Below the pieces are notes generated by a model that was not told the origin of the DNA, made no database searches, and saw only the letters and a program-made list of their open reading frames with translations. A DNA stretch of 64,000 nt from Colwellia sp. (GTDB lineage: Bacteria > Pseudomonadota > Gammaproteobacteria > Enterobacterales > Alteromonadaceae): the NCBI GenBank assembly GCA_013215385.1, contig JABSOY010000021.1:25897-89896 (forward strand). The letters are read 5' to 3'. The position numbers and the translations under genes were made by a program. Below are positions 45,698 through 55,442 of this stretch, piece by piece (position 1 is the first letter of the stretch; each line of letters begins with the position of its first letter).

Positions 45698-46216
45698 ATG
45701 AAATTGAATAAACTTTTTACAGAAACTGGTTTTAAATGGTTGTGGATCACTGTTGTGTTTTTGGTTATTGATCAAATCAGCAAATACTTAGTGGTTAGCT
45801 CTTTTGATTTACATGAATCGATGAATATTTTACCTTTTTTTGATTTGAAATATGTACAAAACCCAGGCGCAGCGTTTAGCTTTCTTGCTGATCAAGATGG
45901 CTGGCAGCGTTGGTTTTTCACTGCTATTGCTGCAGTGGCTAGCGTGGTTTTTTTAGTATGGTTGACTAAAACACCAAAAAGTAATGTTCTCTTAAGTATC
46001 GCTTTAGCCTTCATGTTAAGTGGCGCTATAGGCAACTTAATTGACCGAGCATTATTTGGCTACGTTATAGATATGTTAGACTTCCATATTGCAGGTAAAC
46101 ACTGGCCAGTTTTTAATATTGCAGATTCTGCTATTTTTATCGGCGCAGCATTGATGATTTTTGACTCATTTAAAAATGGTGACTCAGAAAAGAAAGCCGA
46201 AACAGAGCAAAGCTAA
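45698..46216 (+). CDS. lspA: Lipoprotein signal peptidase II
   Basis: Cleaves signal peptides of lipoproteins after lipidation, for example FlgP, ApbE, DctP, YajG and BamD here. The ATG at 45698 gives 172 residues with four helices; the start at 45650 would add a non-conserved extension. Catalytic aspartates lie in N-L-I-D-R and in the F-N-I-A-D-S-A segment, and V-Q-N-P-G-A-A-F-S-F is the usual landmark. Confidence 0.94.
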   Translation: MKLNKLFTETGFKWLWITVVFLVIDQISKYLVVSSFDLHESMNILPFFDLKYVQNPGAAFSFLADQDGWQRWFFTAIAAVASVVFLVWLTKTPKSNVLLSIALAFMLSGAIGNLIDRALFGYVIDMLDFHIAGKHWPVFNIADSAIFIGAALMIFDSFKNGDSEKKAETEQS

Positions 46217-46244
46217 ATAAAATATAAAGAATACGAGAAATATA

Positions 46245-46679
46245 ATGACAAAGTTAGTTACCACAACCGCACAAGTTATCGCACATATTACGATGAAATT
46301 ATCGGATGGGTCAGCAGCCGATAGTACTAAAGTGAATAAAAAACCTGCTAAAATTATTATGGGTGATGAAAGTATTTCTCCTGCATTTGAAGCTCAATTA
46401 TTAGGTATGGCAGCTGGCGATTCGAAAGAATTTACCTTAGCCGCGAAAGATGCTTTTGGTGAGCCAAACCCGGATAATTTCCATTATGTTGATGCGGATA
46501 AGTTTGGTGGCGACGTGCCTGCAGAAGTAGGCAGTATTATTACTTTTACTCAACCTGGCAATATAGAATTACCGGGCATGGTCAAAGAAGTAACAGGTTC
46601 ATCAGTAACGATTGATTTTAATCACCCATTAGCAGGACAAGCGGTGACTTTTGTTATCGATGTTGTTGAAATCTTATAA
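46245..46679 (+). CDS. fkpB: FKBP-type peptidyl-prolyl isomerase (SlpA)
   Basis: A cytoplasmic SlyD-like prolyl isomerase with weak activity and ribosome association in E. coli. The 144-residue protein has the FKBP core split by an insert-in-flap domain: M-K-L-S-D-G-S-A-A-D, D-E-S-I-S-P-A-F-E-A-Q-L-L-G-M and F-N-H-P-L-A-G. Unlike SlyD it lacks the His-rich metal-binding tail, which marks the SlpA type. Between lspA and ispH as in E. coli. Confidence 0.93.
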   Translation: MTKLVTTTAQVIAHITMKLSDGSAADSTKVNKKPAKIIMGDESISPAFEAQLLGMAAGDSKEFTLAAKDAFGEPNPDNFHYVDADKFGGDVPAEVGSIITFTQPGNIELPGMVKEVTGSSVTIDFNHPLAGQAVTFVIDVVEIL

Positions 46680-46721
46680 AGTTTTAATCTTAGGGCTTGC
46701 GAAAGCGTTACAGGAAAAATT

Positions 46722-47651
46722 ATGGAAATTATTTTAGCTAACCCTCGTGGTTTCTGCGCAGGCGTTGACCGAGCTATCAGCATTGTTGACCGAGCCTTAG
46801 ACTTATTCGGTGCACCTATTTACGTTCGCCATGAAGTCGTACATAACAAGTTTGTTGTTGACGGTTTAAAAGGCCGTGGCGCAATATTCGTTGACGAACT
46901 ACATGAAGTCCCTGACGATAATACCGTTATTTTTAGTGCTCATGGTGTGTCGAAAAAGGTCCGTAAAGAAGCTAAAGACCGTGGTTTAAAAGTGTTTGAC
47001 GCTACTTGTCCGCTGGTAACTAAAGTACATATGGAAGTATCTCGTACCAGTCGTAAAGATATAGAATGCATACTTATTGGCCATGCAGGGCACCCTGAAG
47101 TTGAAGGCACAATGGGGCAATACGAAAGCGAGTTGGGTGGCATTTATTTAGTAGAGTCGGTTGCTGACGTGGCGACACTTGCAGTGAAAGAGCCTTCTCA
47201 ATTGTATTATTGTAGTCAAACGACACTATCGATTGATGATACCTCTGAAGTTATTGATGCTTTAAGAGCTAAGTTCCCACTCATCAAAGGGCCACGCAAA
47301 GATGACATTTGTTATGCCACGCAAAATCGTCAAGATGCGGTGCGTGCCATTGCTAAACAAGTTGATTTGTTATTAGTGGTTGGTGCGAAAAACAGCTCTA
47401 ATTCCAATCGTTTGCGCGAGCTTTCAGATAAGTTAGGAACCCCTTCATATTTAATTGATACTTTTGCTGATATTCAACCGCAATGGCTTGAAAATGTTAG
47501 TAAAATCGGTGTTACTGCTGGCGCTTCTGCACCAGCTATTTTAATTCAACAAGTTATTTCTGCTCTAAAAGAGTATGGTGGTCAAGAGGTTATCGAATAT
47601 CCTGGCCGTGAAGAAAATACCGTATTTGCGGTACCTATAGAATTGCGCTAG
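46722..47651 (+). CDS. ispH: 4-hydroxy-3-methylbut-2-enyl diphosphate reductase IspH
   Basis: The last step of the MEP isoprenoid pathway, yielding IPP and DMAPP with a 4Fe-4S cluster. The 309-residue protein has the three cluster cysteines in [16 protein letters not shown] and D-D-I-C-Y-A-T-Q. The E-V-V-H-N (substrate), H-G-V-S and N-S-S-N-S motifs are intact. It closes the murJ-ispH gene run. Confidence 0.96.
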   Translation: MEIILANPRGFCAGVDRAISIVDRALDLFGAPIYVRHEVVHNKFVVDGLKGRGAIFVDELHEVPDDNTVIFSAHGVSKKVRKEAKDRGLKVFDATCPLVTKVHMEVSRTSRKDIECILIGHAGHPEVEGTMGQYESELGGIYLVESVADVATLAVKEPSQLYYCSQTTLSIDDTSEVIDALRAKFPLIKGPRKDDICYATQNRQDAVRAIAKQVDLLLVVGAKNSSNSNRLRELSDKLGTPSYLIDTFADIQPQWLENVSKIGVTAGASAPAILIQQVISALKEYGGQEVIEYPGREENTVFAVPIELR

Positions 47652-48062
47652 TCTTAAAAGATCAAGTTAAGCCATTTACTCTGTTTTTTCATTTTTTTAC
47701 TTAGTGAAATTATAGGATTGAAGTCACAGTATTTATTACTGGTTTATCTTTATTATTATGGATAGCATCTGTGCATATTGAATGGCTATTCATTCATGGA
47801 TTCTTAAGGTATGGGTTAATGCGGTTCACGTTAGTGATTTTTAACACATATAGTTTTTTATTATTCTTCGCTCAATGCTTAGTTACGTTCTTGCTTGTCT
47901 TTAAACCCCTTTTTATCATTGATTCCCGCTTTTTTACCTTCAAAATTTCAGCTAAACACTTATTGATTTCAACTTTTATTCTTACTCATTTTACCCTGTA
48001 TTTTAAAGTAATGACTGTAGTTGAAAGACATCTTTTTTGTTCTAAGCATATTAAGGATATTT
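47652..48062. other. Non-coding gap between ispH and pilV
   Basis: About 410 bp, very T-rich on the plus strand, with no clear terminator. A 99-codon frame begins with GTG at 47771 and runs to 48070, overlapping pilV, but it has F/L-rich composition, no Shine-Dalgarno and no recognisable family, so it is not called. The last bases (48053-48057, AAGGA) serve as the pilV ribosome-binding site. A promoter for the pilus operon must lie here, but no unambiguous sigma-54 or sigma-70 site stands out. Confidence 0.6.
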
Positions 48063-48674
48063 ATGGCTAATATTTATCTAGGAAGCTGTACTCCTAAAGG
48101 GCGAGATCCCAAGTTACAAAAAGGAGTTACATTTATAGAAGTTTTAGTCGCTTTAGTTATTTTAATAACAGGAATATTAGGAGCTGTCGCAATGCAAGCT
48201 TCAGCTAAAAAAGGAAGCTTTGATGCGATGCAACGTTCTGTTGCTTCTGCATTAGCGCAAGATATTATTGAGCGTATGCGCAGTAATGATTCAAATGTTA
48301 TTATTTTAGAAAGTTATGAAGGTGTTTACGGTGTGGCTGTAAACTCGGTACCGGCGGTACGCTGTAATTCTGTTGCGTCTTTATGCTCAAATACGCAAAT
48401 GGTAACTAATGATTTGTACGAATGGGAAGTTAAGTTAATGGGGGCTGATGTGACCTCTGGAACTAAACGTTCAGGCGGTTTGGTTGGCGCGACAGGTTGT
48501 ATTGCCCATGATAATAATGAGGTAACTGTAGTGATCAGCTGGCAGGGTCGAGTAACAACAGCTGATGGTTATGATGCCGATAATAATAGCACTGCCGCAG
48601 CAATATTTGCTAATTCATGTGGCACAAGTGGTAGTAAAAGGCGGCAAGTAGCCATAGAAGCTTTTGTCTATTAA
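48063..48674 (+). CDS. pilV: Type IV pilus minor pilin PilV
   Basis: A minor pilin that helps prime pilus assembly at the inner membrane. The ATG at 48063 is preceded by AAGGA five bases away and gives a leader M-A-N-I-Y-L-G-S-C-T-P-K-G-R-D-P-K-L-Q-K-G. PilD should cut after the glycine, before V-T-F-I-E-V-L-V-A-L-V-I-L, the N-methylated helix. The mature part, about 180 residues, holds several cysteines and the PilV-like Q-D-I-I-E-R-M-R-S-N. It begins the pilVWXY1E operon. Confidence 0.9.
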   Translation: MANIYLGSCTPKGRDPKLQKGVTFIEVLVALVILITGILGAVAMQASAKKGSFDAMQRSVASALAQDIIERMRSNDSNVIILESYEGVYGVAVNSVPAVRCNSVASLCSNTQMVTNDLYEWEVKLMGADVTSGTKRSGGLVGATGCIAHDNNEVTVVISWQGRVTTADGYDADNNSTAAAIFANSCGTSGSKRRQVAIEAFVY

Positions 48675-48739
48675 ATACTTATCTGTCTACTAATAACTAA
48701 TCAAAATTAATTTTGCCAGTAGGAAAAATAACAGACAAA

Positions 48740-49729
48740 ATGATTAAATTTCAACGAGGGTTCAGTTTAATAGAAATATTTATTTCGCTCGCAGTTGGCT
48801 TAATGTTATTACTTGGCGTTTTAAGTGTTTTTGTTGGTATGAAAACGACAACCGTTCAAACAACGAGTTATGGTGAACTGCAAGAAAATGGTCGATACGC
48901 GATTAGCCTCTTAAGTGATGATTTATTAAGGCAGGGTTTTTGGGGGGATTTAACAGGTACATTAGACGTGAGTGGTTTAGTGAGTTCACCTTTACCATCA
49001 AGCGTTGCAGGTGATTGCATTGGTGAAGGAGTAAACAATGCTAGCTTCCCTGCTGCTATAGGTCACTTTAGAACAATATGGGGAGACACTGTCACTAACG
49101 TTAGTTTAATGGGGTGTATTACTAATGCAAAGCTCGGCTCTGATGTTTTGCAAATTAAACGGGCTATCTCTTCGCCAACAGCATTAGCAGATATTTCAAG
49201 TGATGATTATTATATTATTTCTAACCCTAATACGGGAGGAATATTTGCAGGGGATGGTGCTGTTCCAAGTTTAAGTTTCGGACAAATATGGGAATATCAA
49301 CAACATATTTATTATGTTCGTGAAGACAATCAAGGAACAAACAAAGTACCAGTATTAGTGCAAGGACGTTTGCAAAATAAAACCGCCGTAATGAATCTTG
49401 ATATGGTGGTTGAAGGTATTGAATATATTCGCTTTATGTATGGTGTTGATACAACTAATAATGGTGTGGTTAATGCCTTTATTTCAGCGGATAACATGAC
49501 AGCAAGTTATTGGGATAACGAAAATGACGTACGAATACTTGCCGTTAAAATTTTTGTTTTAGCACGCAACATCTTACCAGATAATAATTATGAAAATTTA
49601 AATAGCTATCAGTTAGGGGACTTAAGTGTTGATTTTATTGATGGTGATGGTAATGGCGATAATTATAGACGCTTGCTATTTAGCTCTACCATAACCCTTT
49701 ACAATGCGAGGATCGACTCATGGCCATAA
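48740..49729 (+). CDS. pilW: Type IV pilus minor pilin PilW
   Basis: A minor pilin of the PilVWX-PilY1 priming complex. The prepilin leader is F-Q-R-G followed by F-S-L-I-E-I-F-I-S-L-A-V-G. From the ATG at 48740 the protein is 329 residues. An in-frame TTG at 48713 would extend the leader by nine residues; neither has a perfectly spaced Shine-Dalgarno. Q-E-N-G-R-Y-A-I-S-L-L-S-D-D-L-L-R-Q-G is the PilW landmark after the hydrophobic helix. It overlaps pilX by ten bases. Confidence 0.88.
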   Translation: MIKFQRGFSLIEIFISLAVGLMLLLGVLSVFVGMKTTTVQTTSYGELQENGRYAISLLSDDLLRQGFWGDLTGTLDVSGLVSSPLPSSVAGDCIGEGVNNASFPAAIGHFRTIWGDTVTNVSLMGCITNAKLGSDVLQIKRAISSPTALADISSDDYYIISNPNTGGIFAGDGAVPSLSFGQIWEYQQHIYYVREDNQGTNKVPVLVQGRLQNKTAVMNLDMVVEGIEYIRFMYGVDTTNNGVVNAFISADNMTASYWDNENDVRILAVKIFVLARNILPDNNYENLNSYQLGDLSVDFIDGDGNGDNYRRLLFSSTITLYNARIDSWP

Positions 49730-50220
49730 AGTTGTTCATGCTTAGCAAGCAAAATATTAACAAACAACAAGGTGTGGTATTAATCGTTTCGTTGGTTTTT
49801 CTTATTGCTTTAACCGCCGTCGCTGCCGCATTGATGCAAAATACGACCACAGATATGAAAATGTCAGGAGCAAGTCAAGAAAAGGTTGTTGCTACTCAGG
49901 AAGCCGTTAGTGCTATTGACGAAATTATTCATAATGAAGTTACCCAAGTAAGTGGCACTAATGGTTTCGCTTCTGAAATTGCTAATTTTCCACTGACACC
50001 AACTGTGAGTCGCGTTATTCATACCACTGCTCAAATTACACTGGCAAACCCGTATAACATTGAAGCTGATTGCCCCCACTCTCGAAAAGCTTCTTCCGTT
50101 CAGGTGTTTAAGTGCAATGTACTTAAAGTGCAAGTCACTCGACTTTATGGTCGCACCAATAAAAGCACCATTGAAGTTAATTCAGGTGTGTCTCAACAAC
50201 TACTAAATGTGGGGAACTGA
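49720..50220 (+). CDS. pilX: Type IV pilus minor pilin PilX
   Basis: A PilX N-terminal domain protein of 166 residues. The membrane helix is Q-Q-G-V-V-L-I-V-S-L-V-F-L-I-A-L-T, where PilD cleavage would follow Q-Q-G but the usual glutamate at +5 is missing, as in other PilX proteins. A-A-L-M-Q-N-T-T-T-D-M-K-M-S and E-A-V-S-A-I-D are family landmarks. It overlaps pilW and is separated from pilY1 by two bases. Confidence 0.88.
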   Translation: MAIKLFMLSKQNINKQQGVVLIVSLVFLIALTAVAAALMQNTTTDMKMSGASQEKVVATQEAVSAIDEIIHNEVTQVSGTNGFASEIANFPLTPTVSRVIHTTAQITLANPYNIEADCPHSRKASSVQVFKCNVLKVQVTRLYGRTNKSTIEVNSGVSQQLLNVGN

Positions 50221-50222
50221 TC

Positions 50223-53200
50223 ATGAAAAAGTTATTATTATGCAGCTCGTTAATCTTTATATCACTGATTTCTTATAGTGAAGATATCGAGCTTTATATT
50301 GGCGATGCAGCGCAGCGCAGTGGTAATAAACCACAAGTACTTATTATTTTTGATAACTCAGGAAGTATGAACAGCTTAGAGTCGGTTGATGAACCCTATA
50401 ATCCTGCCACTGTTTATCCTGCCGTTGGTGGTTTAAATTCTTTATCTGATAAATTTATCTACTTTACTAAAGGAGGAATTGACGGAGCCTCTTCGATAAC
50501 TCCTGATAGTCCAAGTGAGAGCCGACGTTTTATTGATGCTATTAATAGTTGTGCAACGGCCCGAGAACGTTTAGCTTCCGTAGGTTTTTATACCGGGCAT
50601 ATACGTGAATATGCTTTTCAAGGAAACTCAGGTAGCTGGCAAGAAATTCCCGATAATAATGGCGCTAATATTGACATAATAGATTGTGAAGATGATGTAA
50701 ATCTTGTACCAGCAAACCCTGAAGTGAATGCCGGCATAGAACAAAATGGTGGAACAATTGTTGCTTTACCTGACGGTTTCCCAATTGATGGCGAAGGCAC
50801 CAGACAAGCCCCTATTTATTATACCGCAAACGCAGTTGGCTCTAATGTTATTTGGTCAGGTGAAGTCGTCACTCTTTATACCGATAACTATTTACGTTGG
50901 GCGAACAGTGAAATTCTCACTCAAGTTAATCGTACCCGTTTAGAAATCGCACAAGATACAGTTACTGATTTAATTGAGTCGGCACCTTCTGTAGACTTTG
51001 GTTTGCAAGTCTTTAATTATAATCACTCAGGTGAATATGTTCGTGATGGTGGCCGAATCGTTTTTGGTATTCAAGAAATGACTGCAACAGCCAGAGCAGA
51101 CTTAGTGAATATTATCGATTTAGATATAGATGCAGAAACTAATACCCCATTATGTGAGTCACTTTATGAGGCTTCTCGTTACTTTAGTGGCATGTCCGTA
51201 GATTTTGGTGATAACGATTCAAATTCTGGTAATAGATACCGTGGTAATACTCCACCGAGAGATACAACAATTGAGGACGATGGTGTTTATAAGTCACCTT
51301 ACAACTCATGTACCAATGACGTGTATGTTATTATTATTACTGACGGTGAGCCTACCAGAGATCTTGCTGCAGACACCTATATAAAAGCTTTGCCTGATAT
51401 TGGCGCTCCTTTTGATGTCAATGGTAAAGATAACTATTTAGCCGCCTTGGCTGGTTGGATGCATACTCACGATTTACACAGCACTTTATCTGGCGATCAA
51501 TCAGCGACCATATTTACCATCGGCTTTGGTCAAACTGCCATTGATGATGCAGGAGAATTATTACGTGAAGCAGCAGATTTAGGAGGCGGTCAGTACTATC
51601 CCGCTAAAGATCCCAGTGCTTTACTCGCTTCATTACAAGCGGCACTTACTAATATCTTAGAGGTGAATACGAGCTTTACTGCACCTTCAGTAGCGTCGAA
51701 TAATTTTGATCGTACAGAAACACTTGATTCTGTTTATTATGCGATGTTTGTTCCTGATCATGGCGCAAGATGGCAAGGGAATTTAAAAAAATTAAAAGTA
51801 ACTAATGGCAAACAAGTAGATAGAACCGGAGCCGAAGCTATTGACGACAGTGGTAATATTTCAAAAGATGCTAAAACATTTTGGAGTACAAATACAACCC
51901 CGGACGGCAATGATGTTAAAAAAGGTGGCGTAGCAGAAATGCTACGCACTAAAACTGGTCGCGTAGTTATGAGCGATTTAGGTGTATCTGGTGGTCTAAC
52001 GTTACTTACCAGTGCTAATGCTGAAACCTATTATGGCGATTCAGCTACATTGGCAGCAAAATTGGGCGTAGCTGATGTAGATGCTGATATTGCCGCAATG
52101 TTTGATTGGGCAAAGGGGATTGATGTTGACGATGCTGATAATGATAACTCGACTACAGACATTCGCGACGATATCTTTGGTGACCCTTTACACTCTAAAC
52201 CCTTAGTTGTTAATTATGGCGGAGATATCAATAATCAAGATGTAAGGATTATTGTCGGCACCAATGCAGGTGTTCTACATATGTTTGACGATAATGGCGA
52301 TACAGTTGACGAAAGTTGGGCTTTTATACCTAAAGAATTCTTCCCTAAAATAAAAACCCTTCGTGAAAATTTTACTTCTTCAGGTAAATCTTACGGTATC
52401 GATAGCCCGGCAATTTCTTACTTGTTGGATGTGAATGGAGATGGTTCTATTGATAGTACCGATGGGGATAAAGCGTGGATATTTTTTGGATTACGCCGAG
52501 GTGGTTCTTCGTATTATGCTCTGGATATTAGTGATCCTGATAAGCCTGAACTTTTATGGCATATTGATGCAACGACACCAAAATTTACACACTTAGGCCA
52601 ATCGTGGTCACAACCAAGATTAGGTTATTCAGCAGTTAATATTGAAAATGGCAAACCAAAACCAGTATTGTTTTTTGCCGGGGGCTATGACACCTCAAAA
52701 GATAATTTATCTGTTGGCTCAGGTGATACTTTAGGTCATGCCATTTATATGGTTGATGCTGAAACTGGCACACTTAAATGGGGGATAAGCCCTGAAGATA
52801 CCAGTGCCACGAATACTCAATTTACCGGGATTACAGACAGTATTCCCTCAAGTATTGCGACGCTTGATAGTGATTCTGATGGTTTAACTGACCGGCTTTA
52901 CTTTGGTGATACCGGCGGGAATTTATGGCGTGTTGACATGCCGGGTGACAATCCCTTTAGCGGAACGACACCATGGACGATATTTAAATTGGCAGAATTA
53001 GGCGGAACCACTCATGAAACTGATCGTCGTTTTTTTAGTGAGCCTTCTATAGCTCGGACATTTATTTCCGATACTATTGAAACAACGACGGTTGACGCTG
53101 ATGGCAACAGCATAACAGTGGTTACTCAACAAGAAAGACCTTATGAAGCGATACTGATTGGCAGCGGTGACAGATCAACACCTGCCGCAACAGATACTGA

Positions 53201-53810
53201 TGATAAGTTTTTTATGATCAAAGATGGCTATATTATTTCTACTTCGTTTGTAACATCGCCAACGCATCCCCAGTTAGCCATACCATCGGCTATTTTGGCA
53301 GGTGACCTTTATAATTACACTAATAATCCATTTGGCGGAACATTAACCACCGCAGCAAGACAATCATTAGAAATAGCCGTTGGAAATAAACGTGGTTGGT
53401 ATATTGATTTTCTAGGAAGTGGAGAGAAAAATACAGCTTCGGCCATTGTTATTAATGGTGTTACATATTTTACCTCTTTTACCCCCGCTGCTATTTCTGC
53501 TGATCCGGACAGTTGTGAGTTAAGTGATGGTTCAGGCATTTTGTATGCAGTAGACTTAGCCTTTGGTACAACGGTATACGATTGGAGAACATGGGAAATA
53601 GCGGCAGGCATTCCTGATACGCCATCAATTATTATTACTAAAGATCCAGCTGAACCTAAAGAGCCGTGTACTGAGGATTGCCCTCCTGACGGGGATGAAG
53701 ACCAAGATGAAATAATTGCCACTATAAAGTTGTTAGCTGGCAAGATTATTCCGTTAGGAATTAGCTTGGAAACGTCCAGAACTTATCTCTATGTTACGGA
53801 ATCTAACTAA
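50223..53810 (+). CDS. pilY1: Type IV pilus tip adhesin / regulator PilY1
   Basis: PilY1 sits at the pilus tip with the minor pilins and controls adhesion and retraction through calcium. The 1195-residue protein has a signal peptide (to about residue 19), a von Willebrand A domain opening with the metal site D-N-S-G-S (44-48) and continuing past V-I-I-I-T-D-G-E-P. The C-terminal half is a PQQ-type beta-propeller with D-V-N-G-D-G-S-I-D-S-T-D-G-D, an EF-hand-like calcium loop. The C-terminus has a Pro-Cys-rich stretch E-P-C-T-E-D-C-P-P. It overlaps pilE by one base (TAATG). Confidence 0.92.
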   Translation: MKKLLLCSSLIFISLISYSEDIELYIGDAAQRSGNKPQVLIIFDNSGSMNSLESVDEPYNPATVYPAVGGLNSLSDKFIYFTKGGIDGASSITPDSPSESRRFIDAINSCATARERLASVGFYTGHIREYAFQGNSGSWQEIPDNNGANIDIIDCEDDVNLVPANPEVNAGIEQNGGTIVALPDGFPIDGEGTRQAPIYYTANAVGSNVIWSGEVVTLYTDNYLRWANSEILTQVNRTRLEIAQDTVTDLIESAPSVDFGLQVFNYNHSGEYVRDGGRIVFGIQEMTATARADLVNIIDLDIDAETNTPLCESLYEASRYFSGMSVDFGDNDSNSGNRYRGNTPPRDTTIEDDGVYKSPYNSCTNDVYVIIITDGEPTRDLAADTYIKALPDIGAPFDVNGKDNYLAALAGWMHTHDLHSTLSGDQSATIFTIGFGQTAIDDAGELLREAADLGGGQYYPAKDPSALLASLQAALTNILEVNTSFTAPSVASNNFDRTETLDSVYYAMFVPDHGARWQGNLKKLKVTNGKQVDRTGAEAIDDSGNISKDAKTFWSTNTTPDGNDVKKGGVAEMLRTKTGRVVMSDLGVSGGLTLLTSANAETYYGDSATLAAKLGVADVDADIAAMFDWAKGIDVDDADNDNSTTDIRDDIFGDPLHSKPLVVNYGGDINNQDVRIIVGTNAGVLHMFDDNGDTVDESWAFIPKEFFPKIKTLRENFTSSGKSYGIDSPAISYLLDVNGDGSIDSTDGDKAWIFFGLRRGGSSYYALDISDPDKPELLWHIDATTPKFTHLGQSWSQPRLGYSAVNIENGKPKPVLFFAGGYDTSKDNLSVGSGDTLGHAIYMVDAETGTLKWGISPEDTSATNTQFTGITDSIPSSIATLDSDSDGLTDRLYFGDTGGNLWRVDMPGDNPFSGTTPWTIFKLAELGGTTHETDRRFFSEPSIARTFISDTIETTTVDADGNSITVVTQQERPYEAILIGSGDRSTPAATDTDDKFFMIKDGYIISTSFVTSPTHPQLAIPSAILAGDLYNYTNNPFGGTLTTAARQSLEIAVGNKRGWYIDFLGSGEKNTASAIVINGVTYFTSFTPAAISADPDSCELSDGSGILYAVDLAFGTTVYDWRTWEIAAGIPDTPSIIITKDPAEPKEPCTEDCPPDGDEDQDEIIATIKLLAGKIIPLGISLETSRTYLYVTESN

Positions 53811-54226
53811 TGCGAAAAACTAATTTAGTAAAATACAACAGAGGTTTTACCCTACTTGAGCTAATGATCACTATTGCTGTTATAGGTATTATTTCATCGA
53901 TAGCTTATCCATCTTATATCGATAATATTTCACGAGCCAATCGGAGCGAAGCACAACGAGAGCTACTTAGATTAGCAAGTTTACAAGAACAATACTTCAT
54001 TGATCATCGTGAATACACTGCTGATATGACCAAGTTAGGTGCTGCCGCTGATCCTTATATCACAGATTCAGGCCTTTATAGCATTGATACTACAGTTGTT
54101 GGCATAACCTATACGCTAGTCGCGACGGCAAAGGGGAGACAAATTACGGCAGACTCTTCGTGTTTGACCTTATCGGTTACCGATACAGGTAAAAAAACGG
54201 CAGCTTCAACTCATTGTTGGGAATAA
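53810..54226 (+). CDS. pilE: Type IV pilin-like minor pilin PilE
   Basis: A 138-residue prepilin. The leader ends N-R-G before F-T-L-L-E-L-M-I-T-I-A-V-I-G-I, with glutamate at position 5 of the mature protein. The globular part has A-N-R-S-E-A-Q-R-E-L-L-R-L-A and two cysteines near the C-terminus that likely form the D-loop disulfide. The placement after pilY1 and the A-Y-P-S-Y segment mark it as the minor pilin PilE and not the major pilin PilA. Confidence 0.9.
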   Translation: MRKTNLVKYNRGFTLLELMITIAVIGIISSIAYPSYIDNISRANRSEAQRELLRLASLQEQYFIDHREYTADMTKLGAAADPYITDSGLYSIDTTVVGITYTLVATAKGRQITADSSCLTLSVTDTGKKTAASTHCWE

Positions 54227-54230
54227 TAAT

Positions 54231-54578
54231 ATGACAATTTTATTCAATAAGTTTTCAAAACAAAATACAGCAATTATTTTGCTATCACTGTCTTTAATTT
54301 TTCCTAGTGGTATTACCCTTGCTAAAAATTATCAAAAAGCGGCAAAAATTAAAGTTAAATGTCATGTAGAGCTGGTCGGTGGTAAAGACATGATTCATTT
54401 TGGCATCATCAAAAATGAACGTAAGGCTAAATATGCACAGTGGCTTGAGGGGAAAAAAATAGCAACAGGATTTTCAAAACATAAACAGCAAGTTTATAAA
54501 GTTATCGAGTGTACAAAATTAGCGGATGAATTTATCAACCCGATCTCTGTGAAAGTTGATGAGGATACTGCTCGTTAA
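54231..54578 (+). CDS. tapY2: TapY2-like small exported protein
   Basis: TapY2-family proteins occur after pilY1 in type IV pilus operons of Shewanella and Aeromonas and have an unknown role. The 115-residue protein has a signal peptide (S-L-S-L-I-F-P-S-G-I-T-L-A, cut around residue 31) and a short domain starting with I-K-V-K-C-H-V-E-L-V-G-G and containing a second cysteine in V-I-E-C-T-K-L-A, a possible disulfide. It is four bases after pilE and before a strong terminator, so it ends the operon. Assignment rests on pattern and position. Confidence 0.7.
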   Translation: MTILFNKFSKQNTAIILLSLSLIFPSGITLAKNYQKAAKIKVKCHVELVGGKDMIHFGIIKNERKAKYAQWLEGKKIATGFSKHKQQVYKVIECTKLADEFINPISVKVDEDTAR

Positions 54579-54619
54579 TCCGAATTAATACCGGATTAAT
54601 ACAAAAATTAGTATAATAA

Positions 54620-54650
54620 CCCTGTAGTTTTAAGATATAAAACTACAGGG
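54620..54650. terminator. Terminator after the pil operon
   Basis: A perfect 13-bp stem CCCTGTAGTTTTA / TAAAACTACAGGG with loop AGATA followed by TTTT. It separates the pil operon from the oppositely transcribed fimT gene. Confidence 0.9.
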
Positions 54651-54686
54651 TTTTAATAAATAAGTTGGGCTAGAATATAGTTAGGA

Positions 54687-55274
54687 CTAACTACAAGTAA
54701 TCTCATTACCAGAGCGGTCTTCATCAATATTGTCATTATCAGTATCAGATGAGACATACGAACGTCCGGATGTACTTACGGTAATACCTCGCGATTTATC
54801 ATCATAATCTTTTGGGCAATACATGAAAGGGCTGGCACTAACACCACCTGAAATACTACCTGTTGGCGTGTAAATAATACTGTCTTGGCCATACTGTAAC
54901 TTATCGTTATTATCGATAGCACCCTTAACAATAATTATTCGTTCATCTGCTGCCGGCTCATAAACTTTATCTCTGTCAATATCGATGAATACGCTGATTT
55001 CGTTATGCCAATTGTCATCACAGGTGTTACTGGAATTTAGTGGGCAAATCGTAACGTTTTGCTCAGCATTGATTGCCGTATTTCGGGCTGACAGTAATAA
55101 ACGTTGTAGTTGTGATATCTCATTATCAACACGAGTTTGCACCAGAAAACTACTAAAGTTGGGTAGGGCAATGGCCATCAGTATTGCGGCAATGGCAATG
55201 GTGATCATCAACTCAACTAATGTAAAGCCAGATTGTTTTTGAACATTGTATTCTTGTAGCAAATAATTTTTCAT
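54687..55274 (-). CDS. FimT/GspH-type pseudopilin, copy 1
   Basis: A minor pilin of the FimT/FimU/GspH class; such proteins sit in the pilus-tip complex and, for FimT, can bind DNA during natural transformation. The ATG at 55274 (AAGG 11 bases upstream) gives a leader ending S-G before F-T-L-V-E-L-M-I-T-I-A-I-A-A-I-L. The GspH-type body has Q-L-Q-R-L-L-L-S-A-R-N-T-A-I-N and paired cysteines in C-P-L-N-S-S-N-T-C. It is paralogous to the next gene. It opposes the pil operon across a terminator. Confidence 0.88.
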   Translation of the reverse strand: MKNYLLQEYNVQKQSGFTLVELMITIAIAAILMAIALPNFSSFLVQTRVDNEISQLQRLLLSARNTAINAEQNVTICPLNSSNTCDDNWHNEISVFIDIDRDKVYEPAADERIIIVKGAIDNNDKLQYGQDSIIYTPTGSISGGVSASPFMYCPKDYDDKSRGITVSTSGRSYVSSDTDNDNIDEDRSGNEITCS

Positions 55275-55442
55275 AATGTAAACCTTAAACAACTCGTTAC
55301 ATCATATTCACAATAGCTTTGAGAATATTTTAATATTATTAAGTTATACCACTTAAGCTCCAATTTCGCTAGGTTACCACCTTGAACTGAGTACTTAACT
55401 TTCGTTTAGATCTACCATTGGCTGATTGGCGATTGAAAAAAT

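Noticed and set aside
47771..48070. 99-codon frame between ispH and pilV
   Set aside because: F/L-rich translation of a T-rich stretch, GTG start without a ribosome-binding site, overlap with pilV, and no recognised family. It could be a small membrane protein but the evidence is too weak.
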